From contig NZ_JAKJHW010000001.1 of NCBI RefSeq assembly GCF_021646685.1, forward strand, positions 1 to 64,000: a stretch of DNA of 64,000 nucleotides, given 5' to 3'. The translations under genes and the position numbers were made by a program. Positions 1 to 6,152 of the stretch are shown one piece after another. Numbering within the stretch: the stretch's first letter is position 1; the number at the start of each line of letters is the position of its first letter. The notes under the pieces were generated by a model. The model worked only from the letters and a program-made list of their open reading frames with translations, was not told where the DNA came from and searched no databases. The stretch is from Pseudalkalibacillus salsuginis (lineage in GTDB: Bacteria > Bacillota > Bacilli > Bacillales > Fictibacillaceae).

Positions 1-7
1 CGCTTGT

Positions 8-114
8 TATGCGGGATCAGTGTCCCAACCAGCCTCAAACATGTTTCTACAAGTAGGGGGTGGACAATATTCTGGTCGGGATCAAGTCCCACGGGCAGTT
101 ACGTCCTACCCCGG
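8..114. other. Structured sequence at left edge of the array
   Basis: No gene is visible here. The stretch holds nested inverted repeats: GGGGT and GGAC near 56-65 can pair with GTCC and ACCCC near 105-114, and inside lies GGGA-TCAAG-TCCC at 79-91. A similar GGGA-TCAGTG-TCCC lies at 14-27. It may be the tail of a previous cassette or a structured RNA; the sequence alone does not decide. Confidence 0.3.
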
Positions 115-142
115 CTACCTAAAGAATAACCTAAATTAAATA

Positions 143-170
143 GGTCAACCAGAAATGACTGGCTGACCTT
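143..170 (+). terminator. Hairpin before the first array repeat
   Basis: AGGTCAACCAG pairs with CTGGCTGACCT around a six-base loop, with one mismatch. No T-run follows, so a terminator role for an upstream gene outside the window is only a guess. Confidence 0.35.
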
Positions 171-203
171 ATAATACGAAGGGCAGTTATCTTGAATAAG
201 CAA
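171..203 (+). repeat. Array repeat R1
   Basis: First visible copy of the array element: ACGAAGGGCAGTTATC followed by TTGAATAAG. It has the G-run plus GAATAAG signature of the other copies but is shorter in the G-run. It lies 22 bases upstream of the lipoprotein start. Confidence 0.6.
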
Positions 204-224
204 AAAAATAAAAGGGGGGTAAAA

Positions 225-766
225 ATGAAGTTAATCAAGTTTGTTTTCGTTACTTTGCTCAGCCTTATGCTCTTTGCGTGTGAAAATAGTAATCAGTCCA
301 CTGAAGAACAAAATCCTCAAATCAAACAAGATGATATTAATGAAAAGATAAATTATGGTGAACAAATATCAATGGAAAAGGCATTATCCGTAGTTTCATT
401 TGTACCTAAACAAATTAATAGAGAAAATCCTCCATTTCCTTTAAAGAAAACCACAGGCATAGTTAATAAAACAAATAAACAAAGTGAAATTATTGAATTA
501 AGGTACGGAGGGGATGAAAAAAGTCTAATGATTGAGGTTGAAAACACAAAAGAATTGAAGCAAGATTCTTCTTTAAAATATGAAAAAATCAACCTACTAA
601 ATGGAGAAATCCCCTATTATGCAATTGATGGATACATTCAATATATTACTTGGATTAATAATGAATTAGCTATCTTATGACATTTCATTACAAAGGGAAA
701 ACACTGGAAGAAGCCGATGTATTCACAAAGGAAGAGATTGTGGAAATTATTAACGAACTAAAGTAA
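225..766 (+). pseudogene. Lipoprotein, DUF4367-like tail, frameshifted
   Basis: The start is ATG 225, with an AAGGGGGG ribosome site just before it; a TTG at 192 inside the repeat also opens this frame. The protein starts with a lipoprotein signal peptide: positive N-terminus, hydrophobic core, then LFAC with the lipidated Cys at residue 19. The frame stops at 680 after WINNELAIL. The -1 frame is open from 665 and encodes LMTFHYKGKTLEEADVFTKE and onward to 766, which has the look of the missing end: the ITW..L..Y...G..L..EE.I.I pattern of DUF4367-type proteins. One added base near 665-672 explains the break. The alternative is a separate 29-residue peptide started by the ATGA overlap at 677. 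A functional protein is doubtful unless the sequence is in error. Confidence 0.6.
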
Positions 767-767
767 A

Positions 768-815
768 TTCCATATAAGGGGGCGTTGATCTAATAAAGAA
801 TTAACGCTCTTTTTG
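768..815 (+). repeat. Array repeat R2, also a terminator
   Basis: TTCCATATAAGGGGGC, then a hairpin: GGGCGTTGAT (780-789) pairs with ATTAACGCTC (800-809) over ten positions including two G-T pairs, followed by TTTTTG. It therefore also works as a plausible rho-independent terminator for the lipoprotein unit. Confidence 0.75.
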
Positions 816-902
816 TTTAATATCTAACTGATGGGTAGTTACCTGGAAAATGTCACTAATTAACTGATTAACAATTCAATGATAAAAGGGGAGAAGATAA
901 AT

Positions 903-1040
903 ATGGAGTTTTTGTTGGTTTTAAGCGGTATTGTCACATTTCTTATAAGAAGAATTCACTTTTTATTTATTGTACTACTTATAGGTTTGGTTAAGGCTGG
1001 TTTATATGCAAAACAAAAAACAGAAGGAAGTTTTAATTAA
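903..1040 (+). CDS. Small membrane protein, 45 aa
   Basis: ATG 903 follows an AAAGGGGAG ribosome site at about 9 bases. The 45-residue product has one hydrophobic stretch broken by two Arg (LSGIVTFLIRRIHFLFIVLL) and a charged tail. I do not recognise the family. It shares a unit with the HAD gene that follows, with no array repeat between them. Confidence 0.5.
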   Translation: MEFLLVLSGIVTFLIRRIHFLFIVLLIGLVKAGLYAKQKTEGSFN

Positions 1041-1160
1041 TCTTCTGCTATTGGGGTATTAACTGAGGGATCCTCCGGACAAACTCCAGACTTTCACTTG
1101 TTACAGATTAGGTTTGAAAGTGCGAACGTTAGTATTTTGTGAAAAGGGATGTGAAACTAT

Positions 1161-1844
1161 TTGGAAGGTTATAAAGCGATGCTATTTGATTTAGATGATA
1201 CTTTACTTAATAGAGATAGAGCGGTAGAAAAACTGTTTTTAATGATTTTAGAAAAGTGTTATGAGGATGTTAAACATACAGTACTAAGAGAAATGATGCA
1301 CAAATTCAAAGAATATGATAAAAAAAGCTATGGCTACAGTGATAAAACAATAGTTGTGGAATCATTTTTTGAAGAATTTCCACCAAAAAATCGCATGCCC
1401 CGCGATCACATTCAAGATTTTTGGAATAATAATTTCCCTCATTGTTTTTCTATAAATCAAAATACTATAAAAATCGTAAATACTATAAAGAAGTACATTA
1501 AAGTTGGAATAATAACAAACGGAACGATCCAGAGACAAAAAGCTAAAATAACCAATACTAATTTAAATGGATGTTTTGACACAATTATTATTTCTGAAGA
1601 AGTAGGATTTAGTAAACCAGACAAACGCATATTTGAATTAGCACTAAATAACCTAAATGTACAACCGGAAGCCACATTATTCGTTGGAGATGACATAGAA
1701 AAGGATATTGGTGGTTGCCAAAATGCAAATATGAATGGTCTTTGGTTCAACCCTAATAAGATCAATAATAATACCGAGATAAAGCCATATGCGGAGATTA
1801 ATTCTCTTGATAGGTTATTAAGTTATATTACATATGCTCCATAA
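1161..1844 (+). CDS. HAD-superfamily phosphatase (YjjG-like)
   Basis: Predicted cytoplasmic phosphohydrolase of HAD subfamily IA. Motif I is DLDDTLL near residue 10, motif II is ITNG near 119, the motif III Lys is in SKPDKRIF near 155, and motif IV is GDDIEKD near 178. The region between motifs I and II is an alpha-helical cap of about 90 residues, as in YjjG/YfnB nucleotidases. The start chosen is TTG 1161 with AAAGGGA upstream; ATG 1179 would cut into motif I. Length (227 aa) is normal. The substrate cannot be read from sequence. Single gene in its array unit apart from the small ORF before it. Confidence 0.8.
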   Translation: MEGYKAMLFDLDDTLLNRDRAVEKLFLMILEKCYEDVKHTVLREMMHKFKEYDKKSYGYSDKTIVVESFFEEFPPKNRMPRDHIQDFWNNNFPHCFSINQNTIKIVNTIKKYIKVGIITNGTIQRQKAKITNTNLNGCFDTIIISEEVGFSKPDKRIFELALNNLNVQPEATLFVGDDIEKDIGGCQNANMNGLWFNPNKINNNTEIKPYAEINSLDRLLSYITYAP

Positions 1845-1884
1845 ACGGGGGCATTGATCTAAGAAGGATTACGCCCTCTATTTG
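1837..1884 (+). repeat. Array repeat R3
   Basis: CTCCATAAACGGGGGCATTG, a short spacer, then ATTACGCCCTC and a T-rich stretch. GGGGGC pairs with GCCCTC. It starts before and overlaps the stop codon of the HAD gene. Confidence 0.75.
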
Positions 1885-1978
1885 TATAATACATAAGAAT
1901 CGGGCGGGTCATTTGAATAGGAGAAAGGTAAATAAGTTCTTTTTGAAAACCAATTTTGTACTGTAAACGGAGGAGAAC

Positions 1979-2518
1979 ATGAAGATCTCTGACCTTATAG
2001 AAAGTTTACATGAAGATATAAAAAACAATCCTTTACAGGAAGTAGATGAAAAGTATCATCAGATTTGCATCAATTTATCAGGAAGTAAATTAGCTAATGA
2101 AATAAGAAAAGTTGACTTAAATGATTATATTAGCAACTTGACGAATGGACTACAAACAGCTTTTGAAATTGTACAAAACACTAGTGCGAAAGCAATTTAT
2201 TTTGAGTATGACTTAGATAATGATTGGGATAGTACATTCTTTATCTGTGATGAATATAACCCTATAGAGGAAGAGGATGACGACTGGGCTTGTGATTGGA
2301 TTAAGGATTTTGAGGGTCCGAGTTTAGATTGTTTTAGTAATATCTATTTAATCAACGGTTTTGATAGAAATAATAAAGCAATAGGGGCCACAATCTATTT
2401 AATTGTAAGAACAGTTTTATCCTATGCAAAAGCGTTTGAACACTTATTAATAAGTAGTCCAGTGCCACTTTGTATAGCTTTTCACGATCAAGACCCAATC
2501 ACAAGAATAAAAGAATAA
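1979..2518 (+). CDS. Hypothetical protein, 179 aa
   Basis: ATG 1979 has a very good GGAGGAGA ribosome site. The product is soluble and acidic, with a striking acid-rich turn (EEEDDDWACDWIKDFEG) at about residues 94-110 after FICDEYNPI. There is no signal peptide and no clear membrane span. I do not recognise a family. It is the only gene between repeats R3 and R4 and reads through intact, unlike several neighbours. Confidence 0.7.
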   Translation: MKISDLIESLHEDIKNNPLQEVDEKYHQICINLSGSKLANEIRKVDLNDYISNLTNGLQTAFEIVQNTSAKAIYFEYDLDNDWDSTFFICDEYNPIEEEDDDWACDWIKDFEGPSLDCFSNIYLINGFDRNNKAIGATIYLIVRTVLSYAKAFEHLLISSPVPLCIAFHDQDPITRIKE

Positions 2519-2531
2519 TACCAGGTCCTTT

Positions 2532-2572
2532 TTCAACAAACGGGGGCACTTGCTGAATAAGCAACTGGCTCC
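2532..2572 (+). repeat. Array repeat R4
   Basis: TTCAACAAACGGGGGCACTT followed by GCTGAATAAGCAACTGGCTCC. The two arms pair at 11 of 13 positions (inner arms TTGCT and AGCAA). A TTG in the repeat opens a short frame MLNKQLAPYILKS, related to the peptide started in R6. Confidence 0.75.
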
Positions 2573-2641
2573 ATACATACTCAAGAGTTAGATTGGTTGA
2601 AGATGAATCATACATATTTTTTATCTTGAGGGGGGAAATAA

Positions 2642-3131
2642 ATGAACGGCATATATGTTTATTGGGGAGAAGCAAAAGTAAAGTTAAGTTGGAATCGGAA
2701 TTTACAATTGCCCCCAAGAGAGTTGATCACAAGTGTCCACGGATTTTGTTTTAAGGATGATAAACTCCTATAGTGAACTTAAATCATAGAGGATGGACTT
2801 CCCTGGAGGTCATATTGAACACGAAGAAACTCCTGAAGAGTGTTTAAAGCGTGAAACATATGAAGAAGGTTACGTTACGGGAAGTAGCTATTTGTTAGGG
2901 CATATTGTAGTTGACCACAATGAAAATCCAAAATGGAATGAAAGCAGTCCTTATCCTAAAATCGGCTATCAGGTTTTTTATCGGATGGATATTGACAAAC
3001 TATATGACTTTAAAGCCAAGAATGAGTCAGGAGAAAGAATTCTAATACACCCAAGTGAAGTAATAGATTATTATCAAAATTGGAACGAACTATATCAAGA
3101 AATACTTGATTACGCTTTAAGCCAAAAGTGA
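2642..3131 (+). pseudogene. Nudix hydrolase broken by two frameshifts
   Basis: ATG 2642 follows GAGGGGGGAAATAA. The first frame gives ITSVHGFCFKDDKLL and stops at 2772; the next frame gives VNLNHRGW; the third, from 2793, gives DFPGGHIEHEETPEE and the rest. Two single-base deletions, near 2771 and near 2791 (in GGATGGACTTC), restore one continuous Nudix protein of about 163 residues. The Nudix box is complete: GGHIEHEETPEECLKRE followed by TYEEGY. Translating only from ATG 2793 would remove the first beta strands of the fold, so that product should not work. Substrate unknown. Confidence 0.75.
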
Positions 3132-3137
3132 TTTATC

Positions 3138-3172
3138 TTCCACAAACGGAGGCATATCTGGTGTATATGTAT
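3138..3172 (+). repeat. Array repeat R5
   Basis: TTCCACAAACGGAGGCATAT with a weak stem (GCATAT with ATATGT). It follows the Nudix stop codon by six bases. Confidence 0.6.
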
Positions 3173-3198
3173 AATAAAGAAACGAGGAATGATACTTA

Positions 3199-3345
3199 AT
3201 GTTATTTACATTTATCTTTGGAATTTTAGGCTGCATATACTCTGGATTGTGGACTGGAACTTTTCCAAAACCGACTGATGTATTTATCGCGATTGCAGCA
3301 GGAGTACTACTGGATATTTTTAGGTTATTAAAAAGAAGATTATAA
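3199..3345 (+). CDS. Small membrane protein, 48 aa
   Basis: ATG 3199 with an upstream GAGGAATG-like ribosome site. The product has two hydrophobic segments (FTFIFGILGCIYSGL and VFIAIAAGVLLDIF) and ends in LLKRRL, so it is a likely two-span or hairpin membrane peptide. The only gene between repeats R5 and R6. No family recognised. Confidence 0.5.
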   Translation: MLFTFIFGILGCIYSGLWTGTFPKPTDVFIAIAAGVLLDIFRLLKRRL

Positions 3346-3356
3346 GGTTTGTTTTA

Positions 3357-3397
3357 TTCAACAAAAGGGGGCATTTGCTGAATAAGTATCTGGATCC
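3357..3397 (+). repeat. Array repeat R6
   Basis: TTCAACAAAAGGGGGCATTT then GCTGAATAAGTATCTGGATCC. It matches R4 closely and the match continues into CATACATACTCAAGA downstream. Confidence 0.75.
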
Positions 3398-3476
3398 ATA
3401 CATACTCAAGACCAAGGTAGAAGTTATAGTGGAATGGAATGATAATGCAGAAACCATTACATTAAACACAGATTAG
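3375..3476 (+). CDS. Short peptide or gene remnant starting in repeat R6
   Basis: TTG 3375 lies inside R6, with the repeat's own G-run eight bases upstream as a ribosome site. The 33-residue product begins MLNKYLDPYILKTKVEV and ends at TAG 3476. The unit between R6 and R7 holds nothing else. Its start is the same as the aborted MLNKQLAPYILKS frame of R4, so it may be a truncated old gene rather than a working peptide. Confidence 0.3.
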   Translation: MLNKYLDPYILKTKVEVIVEWNDNAETITLNTD

Positions 3477-3478
3477 TT

Positions 3479-3513
3479 CCTCCACAAAGGGGGCGTTTCA
3501 TGCATAATGGCAG
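3479..3513 (+). repeat. Array repeat R7
   Basis: CTCCACAAAGGGGGCGTTTC; the second arm is poorly conserved. An ATG at 3507 opens a 24-residue frame that ends directly before the RDD gene. Confidence 0.6.
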
Positions 3514-3581
3514 CTAATCCCGTACCCCAAATAAGGGTTGGAGAAGAAGTAAGGATTTACAAAGCAGTAAGGGAGAATTAA

Positions 3582-4001
3582 ATGGAGATAAGGAAATCGG
3601 CAGGATTAGGTTTAAGAATTTTAGCAAGTTTAATGGATGTCATCATTATTTTAACAATAATTTCCGTATGTTTTTATTTTATTAAGGGTGAGTACAGGTT
3701 TACATGGCCAAATGGATTAACGTGGCAGCTATTTTATACTTTGTACTTAACTGTTACTCCAGTACTTTGGAATGGGTATATTATTGGTAAAAGAATTTTT
3801 AAGATTAGAATAAAACGTTATAAGGACAATGAAAATGTAACAATTATTAATATGTTTTTGCGAGAAGTAATAGGTTACTATGTTATAAGTATAATCACCT
3901 TTGGAATTTCTTTAGTTGTTAGTCTTTTTATGGTTATATTCCGTGAAGATAAAAGGGCCGTTCACGATTTTATAGGAGGAACCTATGTATCAAAAGATTA
4001 G
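3582..4001 (+). CDS. RDD-family membrane protein
   Basis: 139-residue integral membrane protein. The RDD signature is visible: Arg and Asp in GLRILASLMDVIII (residues 10-23) and the late Asp in RAVHDFIGGTYV. Three hydrophobic segments lie near residues 18-36, 48-66 and 96-118. GKRIFKIRI between spans 2 and 3 is typical of the family. Some RDD proteins act in sodium or compatible-solute transport, but function here is unknown. Start ATG 3582 has an AAGGGAGA ribosome site and directly follows a TAA. It occupies its own array unit (R7-R8). Confidence 0.75.
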   Translation: MEIRKSAGLGLRILASLMDVIIILTIISVCFYFIKGEYRFTWPNGLTWQLFYTLYLTVTPVLWNGYIIGKRIFKIRIKRYKDNENVTIINMFLREVIGYYVISIITFGISLVVSLFMVIFREDKRAVHDFIGGTYVSKD

Positions 4002-4047
4002 GCTTCTTATTCAACTCCCACAATAACTAAGAAACTTGTGCTAGTTA

Positions 4048-4090
4048 CTCCACAATCGGGCGCAATTCTAAAGTATTGGATTGCACTCGT
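4048..4090 (+). repeat. Array repeat R8
   Basis: CTCCACAATCGGGCGCAATT; GGGCGCAATTC pairs with GGATTGCACTC at all but one position. The stem sequence differs from R4 and R10 while pairing is kept. R9 follows at once, so this unit holds no gene. Confidence 0.7.
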
Positions 4091-4092
4091 TA

Positions 4093-4129
4093 TTCAATTA
4101 AAGGGGGCAATTGATGAGCAAGTAGTCCC
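4093..4129 (+). repeat. Array repeat R9
   Basis: TTCAATTAAAGGGGGCAATT then AAGTAGTCCC; about seven of ten arm positions pair. It starts two bases after R8. Confidence 0.7.
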
Positions 4130-4173
4130 TATAAATTTAGTTATTCTATAGAACCAGAAAGGAATTATAAGTA

Positions 4174-4743
4174 ATGAAAGAAATAGTGTTTGTTACCACT
4201 AATAAAGGAAAAATTGCTTCTGCACAGAAGGACTTACATAATATAAAAGTATTGCCAATCGAAGCGGAGTTGAGTGAACCCAGAAGTGACGATATCAAAG
4301 AAATTGCTAAACAAAAAGTGTTACAAGCTTATGCAATTGTAAAACGACCTTGTATAGCATTAGATTCAGGATTTTTCATATCAGAATTAAACGGATTTCC
4401 AAAAGCGTATGTAAATCATATGTTGGACACTATCGGTATAAAAGGTGTTCTGAAATTATTAAAAAATGTGGAGAATCGATATAGTGAGTTTAGATCTTGC
4501 TTAGCTTACTATGATGGAGAAATTATGAAATTTTTTGAAAGTAAATCTCCAGGTATCATATCAAATGAAATGAAAGGAATAGAAAATGACAAAAAATGGT
4601 CTGATCTTTGGTATATCTTTATTCCAGAGAATTTTGATAAAACATTAGCTGAGTTTAATGAAGAGGATTCTATCATTTATAACAAAACAAAAGAAGACTC
4701 TTGTATGGTTAAATTTGGAGAATGGTATAACAGGAACTTTTAA
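4174..4743 (+). CDS. Ham1/RdgB-like NTP pyrophosphatase
   Basis: Predicted non-canonical purine NTP pyrophosphatase-like protein of 189 residues, a little shorter than RdgB. The N-terminal VTTNKGKIASAQ matches the family T-x-N-x-x-K nucleotide-binding start, and ALDSGFFISELNGFPKAY at about residues 62-79 matches the conserved DSG substrate loop. The C-terminal half is divergent, so the true substrate may differ from ITP/XTP. It lies alone between R9 and R10, as a housecleaning enzyme in an array unit. The backbone copy of rdgB, if any, lies outside the window. Confidence 0.75.
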   Translation: MKEIVFVTTNKGKIASAQKDLHNIKVLPIEAELSEPRSDDIKEIAKQKVLQAYAIVKRPCIALDSGFFISELNGFPKAYVNHMLDTIGIKGVLKLLKNVENRYSEFRSCLAYYDGEIMKFFESKSPGIISNEMKGIENDKKWSDLWYIFIPENFDKTLAEFNEEDSIIYNKTKEDSCMVKFGEWYNRNF

Positions 4744-4752
4744 TTATCGCTT

Positions 4753-4800
4753 TATTATGCAAACGGGGGGCATATCCGCAATAGGATAAGCCCTTTTTTG
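4753..4800 (+). repeat. Array repeat R10, also a terminator
   Basis: TTATGCAAACGGGGGGCATA; GGGCATATCC (4768-4777) pairs with GGATAAGCCC (4784-4793) at nine of ten positions and is followed by TTTTTTG, so it also makes a good rho-independent terminator. Confidence 0.75.
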
Positions 4801-4892
4801 TTGAAATTAATCATTGAGTAAGATCCGTAAATTTGAAATAATTGGTATTAAGAAAGATGGCAGTTTAATGAAAAAAAGAGGGGGAGATTGCA

Positions 4893-5576
4893 ATAAAGAG
4901 AGTATATTTTTTACACGGTTTTATGGGTACGGCAGAAACGCATTTCTCAAATCAGGTATCTGGCTTAGATAATAGTTATGAACTAATCCTTTTAGATTTA
5001 CCTGGACACGGAAACGCATCAATTGAGGCTTCTGATAACTATTTTGAAGACGCTTTAAATTACGTTACTGCTCAAATTAAGGTTAAAGGAGAAGGGTACA
5101 TAATCGGATTATCATTAGGTGCTTCTTTAGCCATACATATTGCCATAAAAGAGCCAGAGTTAGTGAAAGGTATTATACTAACAGGTTACTCTCCTTTCAT
5201 TCCTGAAGAGCTAAAAGGTATTATGGAAAAACAATACGAATACTTCATAAATATTGAAGACAACGATAGAAATATAGCAGAGCACTTTAAGAAACTGCAC
5301 GGAGATAAGTGGAGACGGACTATAAAAAGTGTTCTTCATACAATGACTTTTAATTACCCTACTGCTACTCAAGAGGACATCCGAAATATAAGAGTCCCAA
5401 TGCTTATACTTAATGGTAGTAATGAATTACACGAAGTAGAAGCAGTTACTTATGTAAAAAAAATAAATAATGATGCTAAGGTTGGATTAGTTCCTAACGC
5501 AGGGCATACGGCAAATATAGACCAACCAGGAACTTATAATAAAATGCTTGAAAATTTTATTGAAGATATTAGCTAA
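4893..5576 (+). CDS. Alpha/beta hydrolase with no normal start codon
   Basis: The fold is clear: LHGFMG oxyanion loop, DLPGHG, nucleophile elbow GLSLGAS near residue 76, a late Asp region (NGSNELHE) and catalytic His in NAGHTAN. The problem is the start. The LHGFMG motif lies before ATG 4923, and the frame upstream has no ATG, GTG or TTG before a stop at 4869. An ATA at 4893 sits at the right distance from GAGGGGGAG and would give MKRVYFLHGFMG. A TTG at 4889 would fit if one A was lost from GCAATAAAG. So the gene is either started at a rare codon or broken by one base. Substrate unknown; esterase, lipase or peptidase are all possible. Confidence 0.65.
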   Translation: MKRVYFLHGFMGTAETHFSNQVSGLDNSYELILLDLPGHGNASIEASDNYFEDALNYVTAQIKVKGEGYIIGLSLGASLAIHIAIKEPELVKGIILTGYSPFIPEELKGIMEKQYEYFINIEDNDRNIAEHFKKLHGDKWRRTIKSVLHTMTFNYPTATQEDIRNIRVPMLILNGSNELHEVEAVTYVKKINNDAKVGLVPNAGHTANIDQPGTYNKMLENFIEDIS

Positions 5577-5601
5577 CAACAAAAATTTTTATACTTTGTT
5601 A

Positions 5602-5640
5602 TTCCATATAAGGGGGCACTTCTTGAATAAGTGAGTGTCT
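5602..5640 (+). repeat. Array repeat R11, last copy
   Basis: TTCCATATAAGGGGGCACTT then CTTGAATAAGTGAGTGTC; CACTT pairs with AAGTG. No further copy is seen to the right; the gene style changes to minus-strand backbone. Confidence 0.75.
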
Positions 5641-5737
5641 GTTTTCCTTATAAGGACCATTTAACGGAATAACTGCTTGTGAAAATAACAGAGGGTTGAT
5701 TTTAAGTTAAAGTGCACGGCTTGTTGAAAAAATAAAA

Positions 5738-5780
5738 CCCAATTTCCCATTTTGACACTGAGAAATTGGGATTTTATTGT
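5738..5780. terminator. Bidirectional hairpin closing the array
   Basis: CCCAATTTC and GAAATTGGG flank a 16-base loop, with an A-rich left side and TTTTATT on the right. It separates the plus-strand array from the minus-strand genes. Confidence 0.65.
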
Positions 5781-5823
5781 GACCATCCTTACATTAAATC
5801 CACATTTCCTAATGCTGCTATTT

Positions 5824-6054
5824 TTAATTAGTGTCAGAAGTTTGTAACTGATGTTTCTCAGAATAATACTCTGCTTTCGAGGGTTGTGTATTAAAGATAA
5901 ATAATATAATCGTTACTGTAAACATAATTATGCTTCCTAATACAACGGGATGTCGTATTGGAGAAGTCGTAAAGCTCAACAAAAATGATATTAACTTCAC
6001 TACAAATTCAGTTATAGTCCAAGGTGTCTTGTGAGATTCCTTTTTAGTTTACAT
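5824..6054 (-). pseudogene. Small membrane protein with a stop at codon 2
   Basis: On the minus strand ATG 6054 is followed at once by TAA, and then by 74 open codons: TKKESHKTPWTITEF, a hydrophobic segment (VVKLISFLLSFTTSP), IRHPVVLGS, a second hydrophobic segment (IIMFTVTIILFIF) and a polar tail. If codon 2 were AAA the protein would read as an ordinary two-span membrane protein of 76 residues. A restart at an internal GTG is possible. Family not recognised. Confidence 0.45.
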
Positions 6055-6089
6055 AATATTTATTATACCAACCAATATAAAAATGAAGA

Positions 6090-6146
6090 AAAATCGTCTC
6101 TATATCTAAGTATACTTAGGATAGTGAGACGAGATCATTTTTTTTT
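6090..6146. terminator. Bidirectional terminator
   Basis: CGTCTC (6095-6100) pairs with GAGACG (6126-6131), and the inner arms also pair (CTAAG with CTTAG). T-runs follow on both strands. It ends the glycosidase transcript on the minus strand. Confidence 0.75.
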
Positions 6147-6152
6147 GTAAAA

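Noticed and set aside
10-114. tRNA gene (GGGATCAAGTCCC looks like a T-arm)
   Set aside because: No acceptor stem, no anticodon arm, no TTC motif in the right place.
2793-3131. Intact 112-residue Nudix protein
   Set aside because: The missing N-terminal strands are encoded just upstream in other frames with a ribosome site at 2642, so it is a broken gene.
3507-3581. 24-residue ORF before the RDD gene
   Set aside because: Only spacing and position support it; the ribosome site is 13 bases away and the peptide has no features.
4923-5576. Alpha/beta hydrolase beginning at ATG 4923
   Set aside because: It would remove the LHGFMG oxyanion loop and has no ribosome site.
171-5640. CRISPR array
   Set aside because: Spacing is hundreds of bases with genes between copies, and no cas genes are present.
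171-5640. Integrase or transposase gene in the array
   Set aside because: All open frames in this stretch were read; none resembles a recombinase.
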